Shown here one piece after another: positions 1-15,100 of a stretch of DNA of 64,000 nt. The DNA is from Onthophagus taurus (Eukaryota > Arthropoda > Insecta > Coleoptera > Scarabaeidae). The notes beneath the pieces are model-generated. The model ran no database searches. It was not told the DNA's origin and saw only the letters and a program-made list of their open reading frames with translations. The DNA is taken from contig NC_091966.1 of assembly GCF_036711975.1 (NCBI RefSeq), forward strand, positions 8,005,501-8,069,500, read 5' to 3'. Within the stretch, counting starts at the first letter, position 1, and every line of letters starts with the position of its first letter. Both the position numbers and the translations under genes were made by a program.

Positions 1-197
1 CAATAAAATTTACGCCACACCAACTAAACATTTTCCATTGCATTATAATTACGAAGAAAACACCGATCTAATCCCAATCAAAACCCCTATTGATTTATAC
101 GCAAATACACCGTTTAAACCATGTTATTCCCGAGTACAGAGCATTCCCGTTCCTCAAGCCTATTGCGATTGGGTACTGCAAAACCACGGCACAGGAG
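1..197 (+). CDS. Ank2: Ank2-like exon upstream of the first giant exon (5' end outside window)
   Basis: The frame starting at base 2 is open from the window edge to 197 and encodes about 65 residues including DLYANTPFKPCYSRVQ and CDWVLQNHG. The donor is GAG|GTAACG at 197/198 and leaves one base of a codon (phase 1). The acceptor at 420-421 (TTCTTGCAG) resumes at codon position 2, giving a Gly codon across a 224-bp intron. No acceptor is visible at its left side, so the exon continues beyond the window. The sequence has no domain I recognise. It could be the end of the regular ankyrin body or a linker exon. Confidence 0.6.
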
Positions 198-3100
198 GTA
201 ACGTTGCTCTTGTTTCCTTTGTCCGTTCTACACTCATACGCATGGGTTGATTTGTTTTTGTAGTTAGCTTACGTTTTTCTTGACTAATTCATTTGGGGAC
301 ACAAAGATGATGCATTAACCGCATAAACTGGAAATTGCAGTAAGGATATTTCTCTTTAGAGATGGTTAAGGTAGTGGTTTGGTAGTGTAGTATTGCTTGT
401 TGGAAACGCATGTTCTTGCAGGACTACATCCGACATCGACCGCGAAATATTTAGCTAGCTCCGAAGAATTATCGCTTGATTCGCCGAAAACCGATAAACC
501 GCTTACGAACGATAACGATCCGCTCCGCCAATCAAACGTTATTGACGATGCCGATCATCAATTAAAAGCTCGTAGCAGAGATTCTAGCAGAGAAGACGTG
601 AGTAAAAGTGACGACAAGAAGTCTAAACGAGGCTTCTTTGGAACTTTACGCAGTATGGTTAGTAAATCACAAGATCGATCCGATTCCGAATCAGAAAAGA
701 CCCAAAAGAAAGATAAGAAAAAGAAGAAAGACAAAAAGAAAAAGCACCCACCAATGGAACCGCCAGAAAGACCACCACGTAAACCAAAATTACCAACACC
801 GCCACCGTTACATGTTGATGACCGACCAGAATTCCGTGACATTCCATTTGTAGAATGTTCACCTCAAGATTCAGAACCTCCATTTAAAATAACTGCTTCG
901 ACAGTTCCCATTGCACCAGTATCAGAAGAAATTAAATCTGTAGCTAACGATATTGTCACTGATGTTATTACTACAAGTGAACAAACTGCAACAAATATTA
1001 TCCAAAACGGTAGTACCCCTGGAAAACAGGTGATAATAAAAGAAGAATTGACAAAGAGAGTAGAACCAAAAATATACGAAAGAGGAGAATTTCATATTGT
1101 TGTATCTCCCACATCGCCACCTAAAACTAAAGATTTCTTTAAAACCCAAATGGAAGAAACAATACCCGATAATTCTAAACCGCCTATAAGACCTATAAGA
1201 AAGAAAGAACACATTTACGAGGATATAGAAGACCCTCATGATATCAAAAAACTTACCACGAACCTCATCCAAAATGAGATAAACTTTTCTGGATGGGCAG
1301 ATGATCGCTACAATGTATACAAACCTCAAGACATTAAAGAAAGAACGCAATCGCTAAAACGAGAGAAAAAGCAAGGAAAACTCTTTGGATTTTTGGTCAA
1401 AAAATCCTCAAAAGACGTTGAAGACTCAGATACAGAAAAAGAAATAATCGAAAAACAAGATAGAGAACCATCTAAAGAAAGAGTAGTGAAACCTGATCCA
1501 TCAGACGATGAAGGTACAGATAAAAAAGGCGGCTTCTTTGGAATCTTCGGTAAGAAGAGCAAAAAAGAAGAACAAGATGAAAAACTTGACGTTGGCAAAG
1601 AAGAATCGAAGAAAGACCAAGGGAAAAAGAGCGATATTGAAGATACCATATCTCCTACAGAAATCACATCAACGACACTTGATAAACCACAAGAAACAAA
1701 AGGAGAAGTTATCTCAGAAGAATTGAAAGATAAGCGAAAAGTTAAAAAAGAAAAAGTTCAAAGTGAATCCGAAGATGAGTCTGAAAGTAAAAAGGGTTTA
1801 TTCGGATTCTTCGGAAAGAAGCCTAAAAAAGAAATAAAAGATGAAACCGAAAAAATCATTCTTTCCGAAGAAGTAATAAAAAACATGAAAGACACCACGG
1901 AATTTTTAAATCAAGAAGTTGAACATTTCGACGATGTTAAAGTTATTGTTTCAACTCTACCTCCTATTGAATTAGAAAAGTCGCAAAAAATTATCAAACC
2001 AAAAGAAGAACCAACTAAGAAACCCCCGAAAAAATCGAAAAAGAAACCAGATAAACGAGATTCAAGCATATCTGATGATGAACCTGAATCATCACGAAAA
2101 TCTGGTTTATTCCATATCTTTGGTAAAAAGAAACGTGATAAATCCGTTGAGAAACCTGCCAAATCTGTGTCTCAGCCTAAAATATCTGAAGAAGTAGTTA
2201 AACAGATAGTAGAAACTAACAATTTTCTACATAACGAAGTACAAGCGTATGATGATGCAAAACCAATTAAAGGATTCCCGAAAATTGAATTAAAACCAAC
2301 TGAGAAAAGTGAGAAAAATGAACCGGATATTACAGTTATAACAACTGTAAAAACGACAGTTGAAAATTATACGCCTGATGTAGATAAACCTGAAAAAGCG
2401 ATAAAAGAAATTGAAATATTTGAGAAAGTACAAACTGTAGAACGAAAGATTGTCACCGAACCTATTATTGCTAAAGAAGTTGTTACCTTAGATGATATTC
2501 AAAAGAAAACGCCGAAACCAACAGAAAAAACTGTCAAAATTAAGGTAGATGATGTTACAATTTTATCGCCTCAAAAAGATGAACGAAAAGAAGTTGAAGT
2601 ACCAAAAGAAATTGTTATTCCAAAAGCTAAAGAGATAAACAAAGAAGTTTTAATGGACATGATATCGTCATCTAATTTCCTTAAAGATGAAATTGAACAT
2701 TTTGATGATGTTAAGGATGTTGTAAAGAAGGATGAAATTCAGAAGAAATCTAAAGATAAACAAGAAATAAGTGAGTCGCCTAAAAAGAGTGGATTTTTAG
2801 GGTTGTTTGGTAAAAAGCAAACTAAAGATGAAGAAAAATTAGAAGATAAAAAAGATGTTAATGAAGAAATTAAAAAAGAAGTAAAAGAAGAAATTAAAAA
2901 AGAAGTTAAAGAAGGAATTAAAGAAAAAAGTAAAGAAGAATTAAAACCAATAATTGAAGATAAACAGTCTGAAGAATCACAAAAAGCAATTAAATCTTGT
3001 GACAGTTTTCTACAAGATGAAATTATGCGATTTGATGATGTTCGCCAAATCATTACTGAAAAAGTTGCCACTAAAGATGATGTTTTAATAAAAGAACATA

Positions 3101-6100
3101 TTGTCCCAGACAAAGCCACCAAAGATAAAAAAGATGTAACTGATGAAGAAAAAGAATCGAAAGGATTATTTTCAATCTTTGGTAAGAAAGATAAATCAAA
3201 AGAAAAAGTTATCAAACTTGATGAAGTCGATAAAACAAAGATCGTGGAAGGAAAACCGGTCTACTCTAAAGAATTTTTAATTACAATGAATGGAACTGAT
3301 TCATTCTTAACTAATGAAGTATCTAAATTTCATGATGTAAAGTATTCCCCCAAAAAAGAACTCGTGGAAACACCTATTATTAAATCGGTGGCTAAAATTC
3401 CTGAATTAGTCACGAAGGCAGAACCGAAAAAAGATTTGGACAACAAAAAGAAAGAACAAGAGATTAAACCAAATCTCGAATATACAGATGACTTTAAATT
3501 GGTACTAAAAGATACCGAAACATTCTTGACAGATGAAATTAGTCGCTTTGATGACGTACAGGAAGTAATAACAAAGGATGTTGAGAAAGACGATACATTA
3601 AAGAAGAAAAAGAAAGGTAAAAAGAGTAAGAAAGACTCCGTTGAATCTGGAGATGAAAGCGACTCTGGTAAATCTGGAGGATTTTTCAAATTGTTTGGAA
3701 GAAAGGATAAAAAAGAGAAAACAGAGAAGGAGAAAATGGAAAAAGAAAAACCAGAAAAACCTATAGTTGAAGAAAAGCATGAAATTGTTCTCAAAGAAGA
3801 AGTTAGTCAAGTGAAAGATGAAGGTCCCAAAGAAAAAATTAAAGAAGACAAAATAATTGATACTAAAACACCAACAGATGTTATATACACAGAAGAATTC
3901 AAACAAATACTTACGAACACTAATAATTTCTTAGACACTGAAGTAAAGAACTTCGAAGATGTGAAATATGTCGTAAGTAAAGAAAAAGATTCATCCCCTG
4001 AGAAGAAGTCGAAAAAACCAAAGAAAGGGAAACGTGAAAGTAGTGAATCAGGGGATGAAAGTGATACTGGGAAAACAGGAATATTTAAATTCTTTGGAAA
4101 GAAAGATAAGAAACCTAAAGAAGATAAACTTGAAAAACCAATTACTGAGTTAAAAGAAGAAACCATTACACCTAAATTAGAAATACCACTAGAAAGAGTA
4201 CCATACACCGAGGAATTTAAGGAAATGCTGTCAAATACAAATAATTTCCTTGATAATGAAGTGAAGAATTTCGAAGATGTGAAATGCGTAAAGAAAGATA
4301 AAGATGAATCATCACCTGAAAAGAAATCGAAAAAGAAATTAAAGAAAGGAAAAAGAGAAAGTAGTGAATCAGGTGAAGAGAGTGACACAGGAAAATCAGG
4401 ATTATTTAAATTCTTTGGAAAGAAAGAGAAAAAAGTTAAAGAAGACCCCGAAGTTAAAGAAAAATTATCCGAAGTCGAGGAAATTAAAGTTGTAACTTCA
4501 GAACCCGACAAAGATTTCCAAGAGGCCCTTAAAAACACAAGCGCATTCTTATCCGATGAAATTACTCATTTCGATGATGTTAAGGAGGTTGTAACAAAAC
4601 CCGCTGAAGAAATTGTGCCACAAAAGGAACACAAAAAAGAGAAGAAACAAAAAGGAATTAAACGCGATAGTAGTGAATCTGGTGAAGAAAGTGATAGTGG
4701 AAAATCTTCAGGATTTTTCAAAATTTTTGGTAAAAAGGATAAAAAGGACATTGATATTAAACACCCAGAGGAGTTAGAAGAAGAAGTCACCGAAAAAGTG
4801 GAGAAAACTGAGAAGCTCGTTCGCCAATCCAGCAAGAAAAAATCGAAACAAAAAGGTGAAGATGATCAATCTAAATCTTTCTTTGATATATTCGCAAAGA
4901 AAGATAAGCAAGATAAAAAATCATCAAAAATAATTCCACCACCGTTATCAGACGAAGTTATCAAAAACATGAACGAGACCAAAGACTTCTTAAAATTAGA
5001 AGTGGATAACTTCGACGATGTTAAAACTTCTCCAGTTATTAAATCTGATATAGCTGTTGATGCTAAAATGACAATTGCTGAAATTACCAAAAGTATGGAG
5101 CCGAAAATTTACGAAACCGAAGACTTTAAGTTCGTGATATCACCTGCAAAAGAAACAAAAACCAAAGAGTTTTCTTTAAATATTAATGAAGCCATCGAAA
5201 AGATGGAGAAAGAAATATTATCCGCCAAACATTCCGAATTACCAATAGCTGATGATATCCCAGTTTTAAGCATGAAACCCTTAGAAGATGCTTACGAAGA
5301 AGTCGTCGTTTCACAGCGGCCCACAAAATTAATAGACCAAACAAGCACAATTGTTAAAACGCAAGTTATTAAATTCGCCGACACAAGCGCTCCACCACCT
5401 CTTAGCGAAGAAGTTGTCAAGAACATGATAAACACAAGTAATTTCCTCAATCAAGAAATTTCTCATTTCGAAGATGTTAAACCCATCGTAAAGAAGGAAG
5501 ATACTGATGTGGAATCAGACAAGAAAAAACGTAAAGTTAAAAGAGAGAAGAGTATTGATGATGGTAAAAAATCAGGATTTTTCGGTCTGTTTGGTAAGAA
5601 AGAAAAGAAAGTAGACGAAAAAGATGTAGATATTGAAAAGAAAGTAACTCCAACTTCTGAACAAATCTCCGTGACAACAAAAATTAGCGAAGAGGTACCA
5701 AAAGAAGTTAAAGTAACGAAAGAAGATGTAAAAAAAGATGCAATTCCAACAGTTTTGGAATTCACTGAATCTGTGCATTTAACAAATAATTTCTTAAACG
5801 ATGAGATTAAGAACTACGAAGATGTAAAACCGATTGTAAAAGATAGTAAAACAATTGAGAAAGATGTTGCACCAGATTATCAAGAACAAAAAGAGGATAA
5901 AGCTAAAGGAAAATCAATCTTTGGATTATTCAGTAGGAAATCGGAGGAAAGAACGGATCCTGAACATGAAAAACCCTCTATGAAGGAAAAACGAGAACGT
6001 AGAAAAAGCGGAAGTCCTTTCCGAATCTTCTCCAAAAAATCAAAGGAAGAAACCATCAAAACAGAACCAACTAAAACAGTTGGTATGTCCGAAGAAGTCG

Positions 6101-9100
6101 TTCATGATATTTTTGAAACTAAAAATTTTTTGAGTACAGAAATTTTGCGTTTCGACGATGTTAAAGTGGTAGCAGAAAAAGTTGAAAGTCAAAGAAAAGA
6201 GGACTCGAAAAAAGTTGCTTTTGCAAAATCACCTGTAGCTGATGATATACCGGAAATGCAACTAACAGAAAAAGTTATTGTTGTTATTAGAGACGAAATT
6301 CCATCAACAACAGAAATCAAAATCGATGAGTCAAAGGTACCAGAACAAGAAAGTATTTTAGATAACCTAACTAAAGAATACAAAGAATTAGAAACAAGCA
6401 TTACAACTTCTGTACAAAAAGTTTCAGATGTTGAGATAAAACCAGATATTTCAAAAGTATCCAAGAAACCTGGAAGTTTCCTTAGTAAATTAGGGGATAA
6501 AATTGCAGGAAAACCTAAAGAAGAAATTGATGATATAAAACAAGACCTCTCTGAATCTAAAGAACTTACTAAAAAAGAGGTGAAAGAAAAAATTGCATCA
6601 TTAAATACTCAGATATCTCAAGAACTTGACACAATGCAAACCAAAATTGACGATCAAATAACATCGTTAAACGATGAATTAACACAGCAAAAAGATATCA
6701 CTACTGATGACTTAAAGAAGAATGTAACAGTAACAGAAAAATCTTGGGAAACAACAACTGAAGATGGAGTAAGAACTATTACCACTATCAAAGAAACCTC
6801 AACAGAAATAATTCAAGAACTTAAAGATGGACTCACAAAAGTCATCGAAACCGGCAAAGAAATACCAACTGCACCCATAACAGAGTTCGAGAAAGGAATT
6901 AAGCTTGAAACTGAGGATGTATCAGATACAGAGATTCCCTCATTATCAGTCGATTTAGATCAACTCGACAAAACGAAACAAAAAGATAAAAAGAAAAAGA
7001 AAGAAAAGCGTAAATCCGGAGGATTCTTTAGTAAGTTTGGAGATAAAATTTCTGGGAAATCAAAAGATGTAGAGCAAGCCCTAGATGAGACACAAAAATC
7101 TGTTGAAGATGCTTCAAAAGATGTTGATAAAAAGCTTTCGGATGCTGAGAAAAAAATAACAATGGAAATTGATGAAGCTATTAAGGATGTAGATGAAACC
7201 ATTTCTAAAAAAGTTGATGATTTATCAACCACCGCTCAACAAGAAAAAGATAAAATTATAAAAAGTGAAAATATTGAACTCAAACTTGAGGAACCTCAAA
7301 TATCTGATGTTGCTGATAAAATGTTAGAGACGTTTGAAGTTATACAACCTCAAGGTGAAATAGAAATGAAAGAGAAAAGTGATGATTTTATATCTCAAGA
7401 AAAATCCGATGCACTTGCTCCTCAAATACAAACAACTGCAACTACAGTTACTGAAGAACCATCAGAACCAACACCAAGCAAACGAAAGGATAAGAAACAT
7501 AAAGAACGCAAAAAATCTGGAGGTTTCCTTACAGGATTAGGAACTAAAATATTTGGTACTAAAGACAAATCAAAACAAGCTGCAGAAGAGGAATCTTCGG
7601 TGATGGATGTGGAAACAAAAACGTTAATGGACGCTGTAAAAGAAGGAACCGATGAATTACTGGCAAAGAAAGATGATGTAAAAACCGATTTAAAAGAAAA
7701 GAAAATGCAATTAAAAGATAATGTAGAAGAAATTGACAAAGAGTTAAAAGAAGATGTTAAGGAAGCACAAAAACAATTTGATGAAAAAACAAAACAATTA
7801 ACAGAAGAAGGAGAATCACTACTTGATAAGTTAAGAAAAGAAATTGCAGCAGAAGGAAATGAAATAAAAGAAGCTATTAAGGAATCAAGTACAACTACAA
7901 AAGAAAGTATTAAAGATGAAATTTTAGACAAAGCAGATAAAGGCAAAGATGAAGTAAAAGAAAAAGGCGAACAAATCGGCGGTATCATCACAGACTTAAC
8001 TCAAAAAGTAAAGAGTGGACAAGATACCATCGAAAAAGAAGGCACATCTTTAATTTCTACTTTGGGAGAAATAACCTTTGGAACAACAGAAAAAGTAGAA
8101 GATGATAAAATAACAACTTCAACGCGTAAACAAGAAATAGTCTTTAAAAGTGAAGTTCTTGATGACAATCTTTCGAAAAAAACACAATCAGTTGGTGATA
8201 AATTACAAAAAGAAATTCAAAAACAGGCTGAAGATTTAGACAAATCTATCAAAGATATATCACAGAGTATGAAAGAAGGAAAAGGGGAAATAGACAAAGC
8301 TGTGGAAAAAATATCTGAAACGACCAAGGAAAGTGTTGATACAATAGGAGGGGTTCAACAACCCACAGTGACTTTAAAAGATGATGTGACAATTTCAGAC
8401 ATAAAACAAACTACGATAGATACAACAACTGATATCATAAATGAGGCGAAAGAATCTACTCAAAAAAGTAAAGGAAAAGTTAAACAAAAAACGAAAAAGG
8501 CTGTTAAAGGGGCTGGTTCTTTCTTTTCTAACCTCGGCGGAAAAATATTGGGAACAAGTGAAAAAGTTAAAGATAATGTAAAATCGGGTATTGAAGAAGC
8601 TAAAACAACACAAGAGACACTGAAAGAAGATTTAACCGATAAAGTTAAAGAAGCTAAAGATTCTGCAAGTTCAAAAGCAACCGATGTTAAAACTAGTGTT
8701 GAACATAGTGTGGCAGATTTAAAAACAAATATATCTGATGTTAAAGGAGATGTTCTAGAATCTGTTTCAAAAGCTAAAGAAGAAACAGAATCATCAATTG
8801 GAAAAACTAAAGCAGGTCTTGTAGAAAAAGTTCAAGATCTTTCAGAGCTGGGTAAAAGTAAAGTTGATGGTGGTAAATCATTGATGGGAGATATTAAAGA
8901 TCAAGTTGTTAAAGATACTACAACAACTATCGAGAAAGGAAAAGGTATTGCAACGGATGTTAATAAAGGAATGCAAGATCTAGCTCAAGACACCACAGAA
9001 GGCCTTAAAGATACTTTATCTACAACAAAAGAAGCTGCTGGTACAAAATCAAAAGAAATCGGGGAAGCATTACAAGAAAAAGCTGATAAAACTCATCAGT

Positions 9101-12100
9101 CGATGCAAGAAGGTGCTGATAAAATCAAGAGTGATGCTGAGAAAGTTTCGGAAGAAACTAGTTCATTCTTTTCAGGTATTGGAGGAATGTTACTAGGGTC
9201 AGGTGAGAAACTGAAAGATAATGTTACTACCAAAACTACCGAAATTATAGCTGCAGCCGATGATAAATTAAAATCTGGTGTTGAAACCATCGAAAAACAA
9301 CAACAAAAAGTCTCCACAAAAACAGAGCAGATTTTGGATGTTTCAAAAACTGCAATTGATGATACTAAAAAATCGATTAAAGATGAAACCACTAAAGATG
9401 CTAAAGCTGCTGTTGATAAAGGAAAAGAATTTGCAACGGAAAAAGCTACAGATATTAAAGGATCCATTACCACCACACAAGAATTATTCACGACAAAATC
9501 AACAGAAATGGGTAAAGAAATCCAAGAGAAAATTGATGACACCAAAGAAACCATAGAAAAAGGTAAAGAACAAATCAAAGAAGATACTGATAAAATGGTG
9601 AAAGAAACTGGTTCGTTCTTTTCAAGTCTAGGTGGAATGATCTGGGGATCAGGACAAAAAGTAAAAGACGACATCAGTAGTAAAACTACAGAAGTAATAA
9701 CTGCAATTGACGATAAATTAGAATCTGGTGTTTCAAAAGTACACGATGGGGTAGTTACAAAAGGAGACGACTTTGTAGACGCTACAAAAAATAAAATCGA
9801 AGAAGTTCAAACTGTAGCAAAAGATCTAAAAGATGATGCTGCGAAAGAATCAAAAACTGCCCTCGATAAAACAAAAAGTGTTGCAACAGATATTAAAGAT
9901 GGGCTAACTTCAACAAAAGACTTCGTTACCACAACAACAACACAAATTCAGGATAAAGCCGGTGACACCAAAGAAAAAATTTTATTATCAGGAGAAAAAT
10001 TGAGTGATGACATTCGCACAAAAGCAACGGAAACAGTAACCACACTGGATGAAAAAGTTAAATCCGGTATTGAAAGCGGTGAAAAACAAATGCAAAAGGT
10101 AGCTGGAAAGGTCGAAGATACTGCGAAATCCGGAAAGGACAAATTGGATTCTTTAACCAAAGATACACAACAAAAAGGACAACTAATTGCAGATAAAGCA
10201 GGAGATAAAATCAAAGAAACGACTCAAAAAGCCGATTCCTTTGTATCTTATCTCGGAGAAAAAGCAACAGGACTCGGCGAGGATATTGACAGTACCAAAG
10301 ATGTTGTCGCTGCAAAATCTACAGAAATTAGTAAAACAGCACAAGAAAAACTTGACGATACTAAACAATCGATAAACAAAGATGTTGATAAACTGAAAAG
10401 TGATGCGGATAAAGCATCTAAAGAAACAAGCTCATTCCTATCCGGAATAGGTGATATGATCTGGGGATCTGCAGATAAAGTTAAAGATGATGCTGAGCAG
10501 AAACATACCGAAATAACAAACATTGTAGATGATAAAATACAATCTAGCGTAGAATGGCTTGAAAAAGAACGAGAAGATGTGGTTAAAAAAGCAGAAATGG
10601 TTAAAGATGCGAAGGAACAAATTGTTCAAGAAAGCAAAGCTGCGGTTGACTCAGGAAAAGATAAAACTAAGGAAACATCTCAAACAGCTGCTTCTTTCGC
10701 GTCGCATCTTGGTGAAAAAACTAAGGATTTAGGAACAGACATTAAAGATCTTACCACTAAAAAGTCAAAGGAAATTGGTACAGCAATAGAAGAAAAAGTT
10801 GCCGATACCAAAGAATCAATACAAAAAGGTACAGATACACTTAAAGAAGACGCTGAAAAAGCAGCGAAACAAACTAGTTCATTCTTCTCCAGCATAGGCG
10901 ACCATGTTTGGGGAACCGGAGAAAAAGTAAAAGATGATATCAGTGCCACAGGCAAAGAATTAGCTGACAAGGTAGATGAAAAGATTAAGTCAGGTGTTGA
11001 GACCACTGAAATGCAACAGCAAGTTATAGCTGAAAAAACTAAAGAACTTAAAGAAGCAGGAAAAAGTAAAATTGAAGATGCTAAAACTGCTGTCAAGGAT
11101 ATAAAGGCAGAAATTTCTGGAGAATCTAAAGCAGTCATCGATAAAGGAAAAGGAGTTGCAACCGATGTTACTGACAAATTGAAAGATAAGGGTAAAGAAA
11201 CAAGTCAAAAAGCAGCTTCCTTTGTATCGCATCTGAGCGAAAAAGCGTCAGAAGTTGGTGCAGAAATCAAAGATAGTGGTAGTGCTGCCGCCACAGATAT
11301 TTCTAGCAACATCAAAGATAGCGTATCTGTAGCTGGTGAGAAGTTAGCTGACACAAAGGAATCGATACAAAAAGGTACAGATAAACTCAAAGACGATACC
11401 GAAAAAGCTGCGAAGCAAACTGGTACATTCCTCTCTAGCATAGGCGGACAAATTTGGGGAACAGGAGAAAAAGTAAAAGATGATATTAGTACCAAAGGCA
11501 AAGATTTGGCAGACAAGTTAGATGACAAGATTAAATCAGGTGTTGAGATCACTGAAAAGCAACAGCAAGCTATGGCTGATAAAGCTAAAGAACTTAAAGA
11601 AGAAGGAAAAAGTAAAATTGAAGATACCAAAAGTGCTGTCAAAGATATAAAAGAAGACATTGTTACAGAATCTAAAGCAACCATCGATAAAGGAAAAGCA
11701 GTTGCAACCGATGTTACTGATAAAGTGAAAGACAAAGGTAAAGAAACAAGTCAAAAAGCATCTTCCTTTGTATCGTACCTTGGTGAAAAAACTTCAGACG
11801 TTGGTGCTGAAATCAAAGATACTAGCAGTGCTGTTACAACAGATATTTCTAGCAACATCAAAGATAGGGTATCTGTAGCTGGTGAAAAGTTAGCTGATAC
11901 AAAGGAATCAATACAAAAAGGTACAGATAAACTCAAAGACGACGCAGAAAAAGCTGCGAAGCAAACGGGTTCATTCTTCTCTAGCATAGGCGGAAAAATT
12001 TGGGAAACAGCAGAAAAAGTAAAAGATGATATCAGTGACAAAAGCAAAGATTTAGCAGATAAGTTAGATGAAAAGATTAAATCAGGTGTTGAGAGCACTG

Positions 12101-15100
12101 AAAAGCAACAGCAAGCTATGGCTGATAAAGCTAAAGAACTTAAAGAAGAAGGAAAAAGTAAAATTGAAGATACCAAAACTGCTGTCAAAGATATAAAAGA
12201 AGACATTATTACAGAATCTAAAGCAACCATCGATAAAGGAAAAGCAGTTGCAACCGATGTTACTGATAAAGTGAAAGACAAAGGTAAAGAAACAAGTCAA
12301 AAAGCATCTTCCTTTGTATCGTACCTTGGCGAAAGAACTTCAGAAGTTGGTGCTGAAATCAAAGATACTAGTAGTGCTGCTGCAGCAGGTATTTCCAGCA
12401 AAATCAAAGATAGCGTATCTGTAGCTGATGAGAAATTATCAGATACAAAAAAATCGATACAAAAAGGTACAGATAAACTCAAACACGACACCGAAGATGC
12501 AGCGAAACAAACTAGCTCCTTTCTCTCCAGCATAGGCGGACAAATTTGGGGAACAGGAGAAAAAGTAAAAGATGATATCAGTGCTAAAGGCAAAGAATTA
12601 GCTGACAAGGTAGATGAAAAGATTAAGTCAGGTGTTGAGACCACTGAAATGCAACAGCAAGTTATAGCTGATAAAACTAAAGAATTTAAAGAAGCCGGAA
12701 AAAGTAAAATGGAAGATGCTAAAACTGCTGCCAAAGATATAAAAGAAGACATTATTACAGAATCTAAAACAACATTCGATAAAGGAAAAGGAGTTGCAAC
12801 CGATGTTACTGATAAAGTGAAGGATAAAGGAAAAGAAACAAGTCAAAAAGCATCTTCTTTCGTATCATACCTTGGAGAAAAAGCTTCAGACGTTGGTGCT
12901 GAAATCAAAGATACTAGCAGTGCTACTGCAACAGATATTTCTAGCAACATCAAAGATAGTGTATCTGTAGCTGGTGAGAAGTTAGCTGACACAAAGGAAT
13001 CGATACAAAAAGGTACAGATAAACTCAAAGACGACGCCGAAAAAGCTGCGAAGCAAACTGGTTCATTCTTCTCTAGCATAGGCGGACAAATTTGGGGAAC
13101 AGGAGAAAAAGTGAAAGATGATATTAGTGCCAAAGGCAAAGATTTGGGAGGCAAGTTAGATAGCAAGATTAAATCAGGTGTTGAGAGCACAGAAAAGCAA
13201 CAGCAAGCTATGGCTGATAATGCTAAAGAACTTAAAGAAGCAGGAAAAAGTAAAATTGAAGTTACTAAAACTGCTGTCAAAGATATAAAAGAAGATATTT
13301 CTACAGAATCTAAAGCAATCATCGATAAAGGAAAAGAAGTTGCAACCGATGTTACTGATAAAGTAAAAGACAAAGGTCAAGAAACAAGTCAAAAAGCATC
13401 TTCGTTTGTATCGTATCTTGGTGAAAAAGCTTCAGAAGTTGGTACTGAAATCAAAGATAGTAGTAGTGCTACTGCAACAGATATTTCTAGCAACATCAAA
13501 GATAGTGTATCTGTAGCTGGTGAGAAGTTAGCTGATACAAAGGAATCGATACAAAAAGGTAGAGATAAACTCAAAGACGACGCCGAAAAAGCTGCGAAGC
13601 AAGCTGGTTCATTCTTCTCTAGCATAGGCGGACAAATTTTGGGAACAGGAGAAAAAGTGAAAGATGATATTAGTGCCAAAGGCAAAGATTTGGGAGGCAA
13701 GTTAGATAGCAAGATTAAATCAGGTGTTGAGAGCACAGAAAAGCAACAGCAAGCTATGGCTGATAATGCTAAAGAACTTAAAGAAGCAGGAAAAAGTAAA
13801 ATTGAAGTTACTAAAACTGCTGTCAAAGATATAAAAGAGGACGTTATTACAGAATCTAAAGCAACCATCGATAAAGGAAAAGAAGTTGCAACCGATGTTA
13901 TTGATAAAGCAAAGGACAAAGGTAAAGAAACAAGTCAGAAAGCATCTTCCTTTGTATCGTACCTTGGAGAAAAAGCTTCAGACGTTGGTGCTGAAATCAA
14001 AGACAGTGGCAATGCTGTTACAACAGATATTTCTAGCAACATAAAAGATAGGATATCTGTAGCTGGTGAGAAGTTAGCTGACACAAAGGAATCGATACAA
14101 AAAGGTACAGATAAACTCAAAGAGGACGCAGAAAAAGGTGCGAAGCAAACTGGATCATTCTTCTCTAGCATAGGCGGACAAATTTGGGGAACAGGAGAAA
14201 AAGTAAAAGATGATATTAGTGCCAAAGGCAAAGATTTGGCAGACAAGTTAGATGACAAGATTAAATCAGGTGTTGAGAACACTGAAAAGCAACAGCAAGC
14301 TATGGGTGATAAAGTTAAAGAACTTAAAGAAGCAGGAAAAGGTACAATTGAAGATACTAAAACTGCTATCAAAGATATAAAACAAGATATTGCTACAGAA
14401 TCTAAAGCAATCATCGATAAAGGAAAAGGAGTTGCAACCGATGTTAGTGATAAAGTGAAAGGCAAAGGTAAAGAAACAAGTCAAAAAGCATCTTCGTTTG
14501 TATCGTATCTTGGTGAAAAAGCTTCAGAAGTTGGTGCAGAGATCAAAGATAGTAGCATAGATACTAAAGAATCGGTACAAAAAGGTGCAGATAAACTCAA
14601 ACACAAGGCTGACAAAGGAGCAAAAGAAACTACTTCATTCTTTTCAAATCTTGGTGAAAAAATATTTGGATCTTCAGAAAAGATAACGGATGAAATCGGT
14701 ACCAAATCTGCAGAAATGGCCACAGTATTAGATGATAAAACTAAATCTGCAACAGCAAAAGCCCAAGAATTAACTGATACTGGAAAAGGTAAAATTGAAG
14801 AAGGTAAAGCAGCAGCGTCACAATTCATACAAGAAACTGGCGAAAAATCTCAAACTGTAATCGACAAAGGAAAGACCACTACATCAGACATTGGAGATAT
14901 ACTAAAAGATAAAGTAAAAGATGCAAATCAGAAAGCAGCAACATTTGTTTCTTATATTGGTGATGAAGCAAAGGAGTTAGAAACATCCGTTCAAAGCAAA
15001 ACTGATGATATGATCGGTTCCCTAAAATCTAAAATAGAAAACGTCGAACACCAAAAGCAAACAGTTGTATCTAAAGCCGAAGAAATTTCAGAACTAGGAA

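Noticed and set aside
11205..14465. Repeated antisense frames of about 176 codons spaced 546 bp apart
   Set aside because: They are shadows of the sense repeat; no independent start context, splice signals or recognisable product.
10681..14960. Horizontally acquired LEA-type desiccation protein
   Set aside because: The repeat resembles LEA helices only in composition, grades into the older modules of the same exon and shares the aromatic-glycine motif with them, so internal growth explains it.
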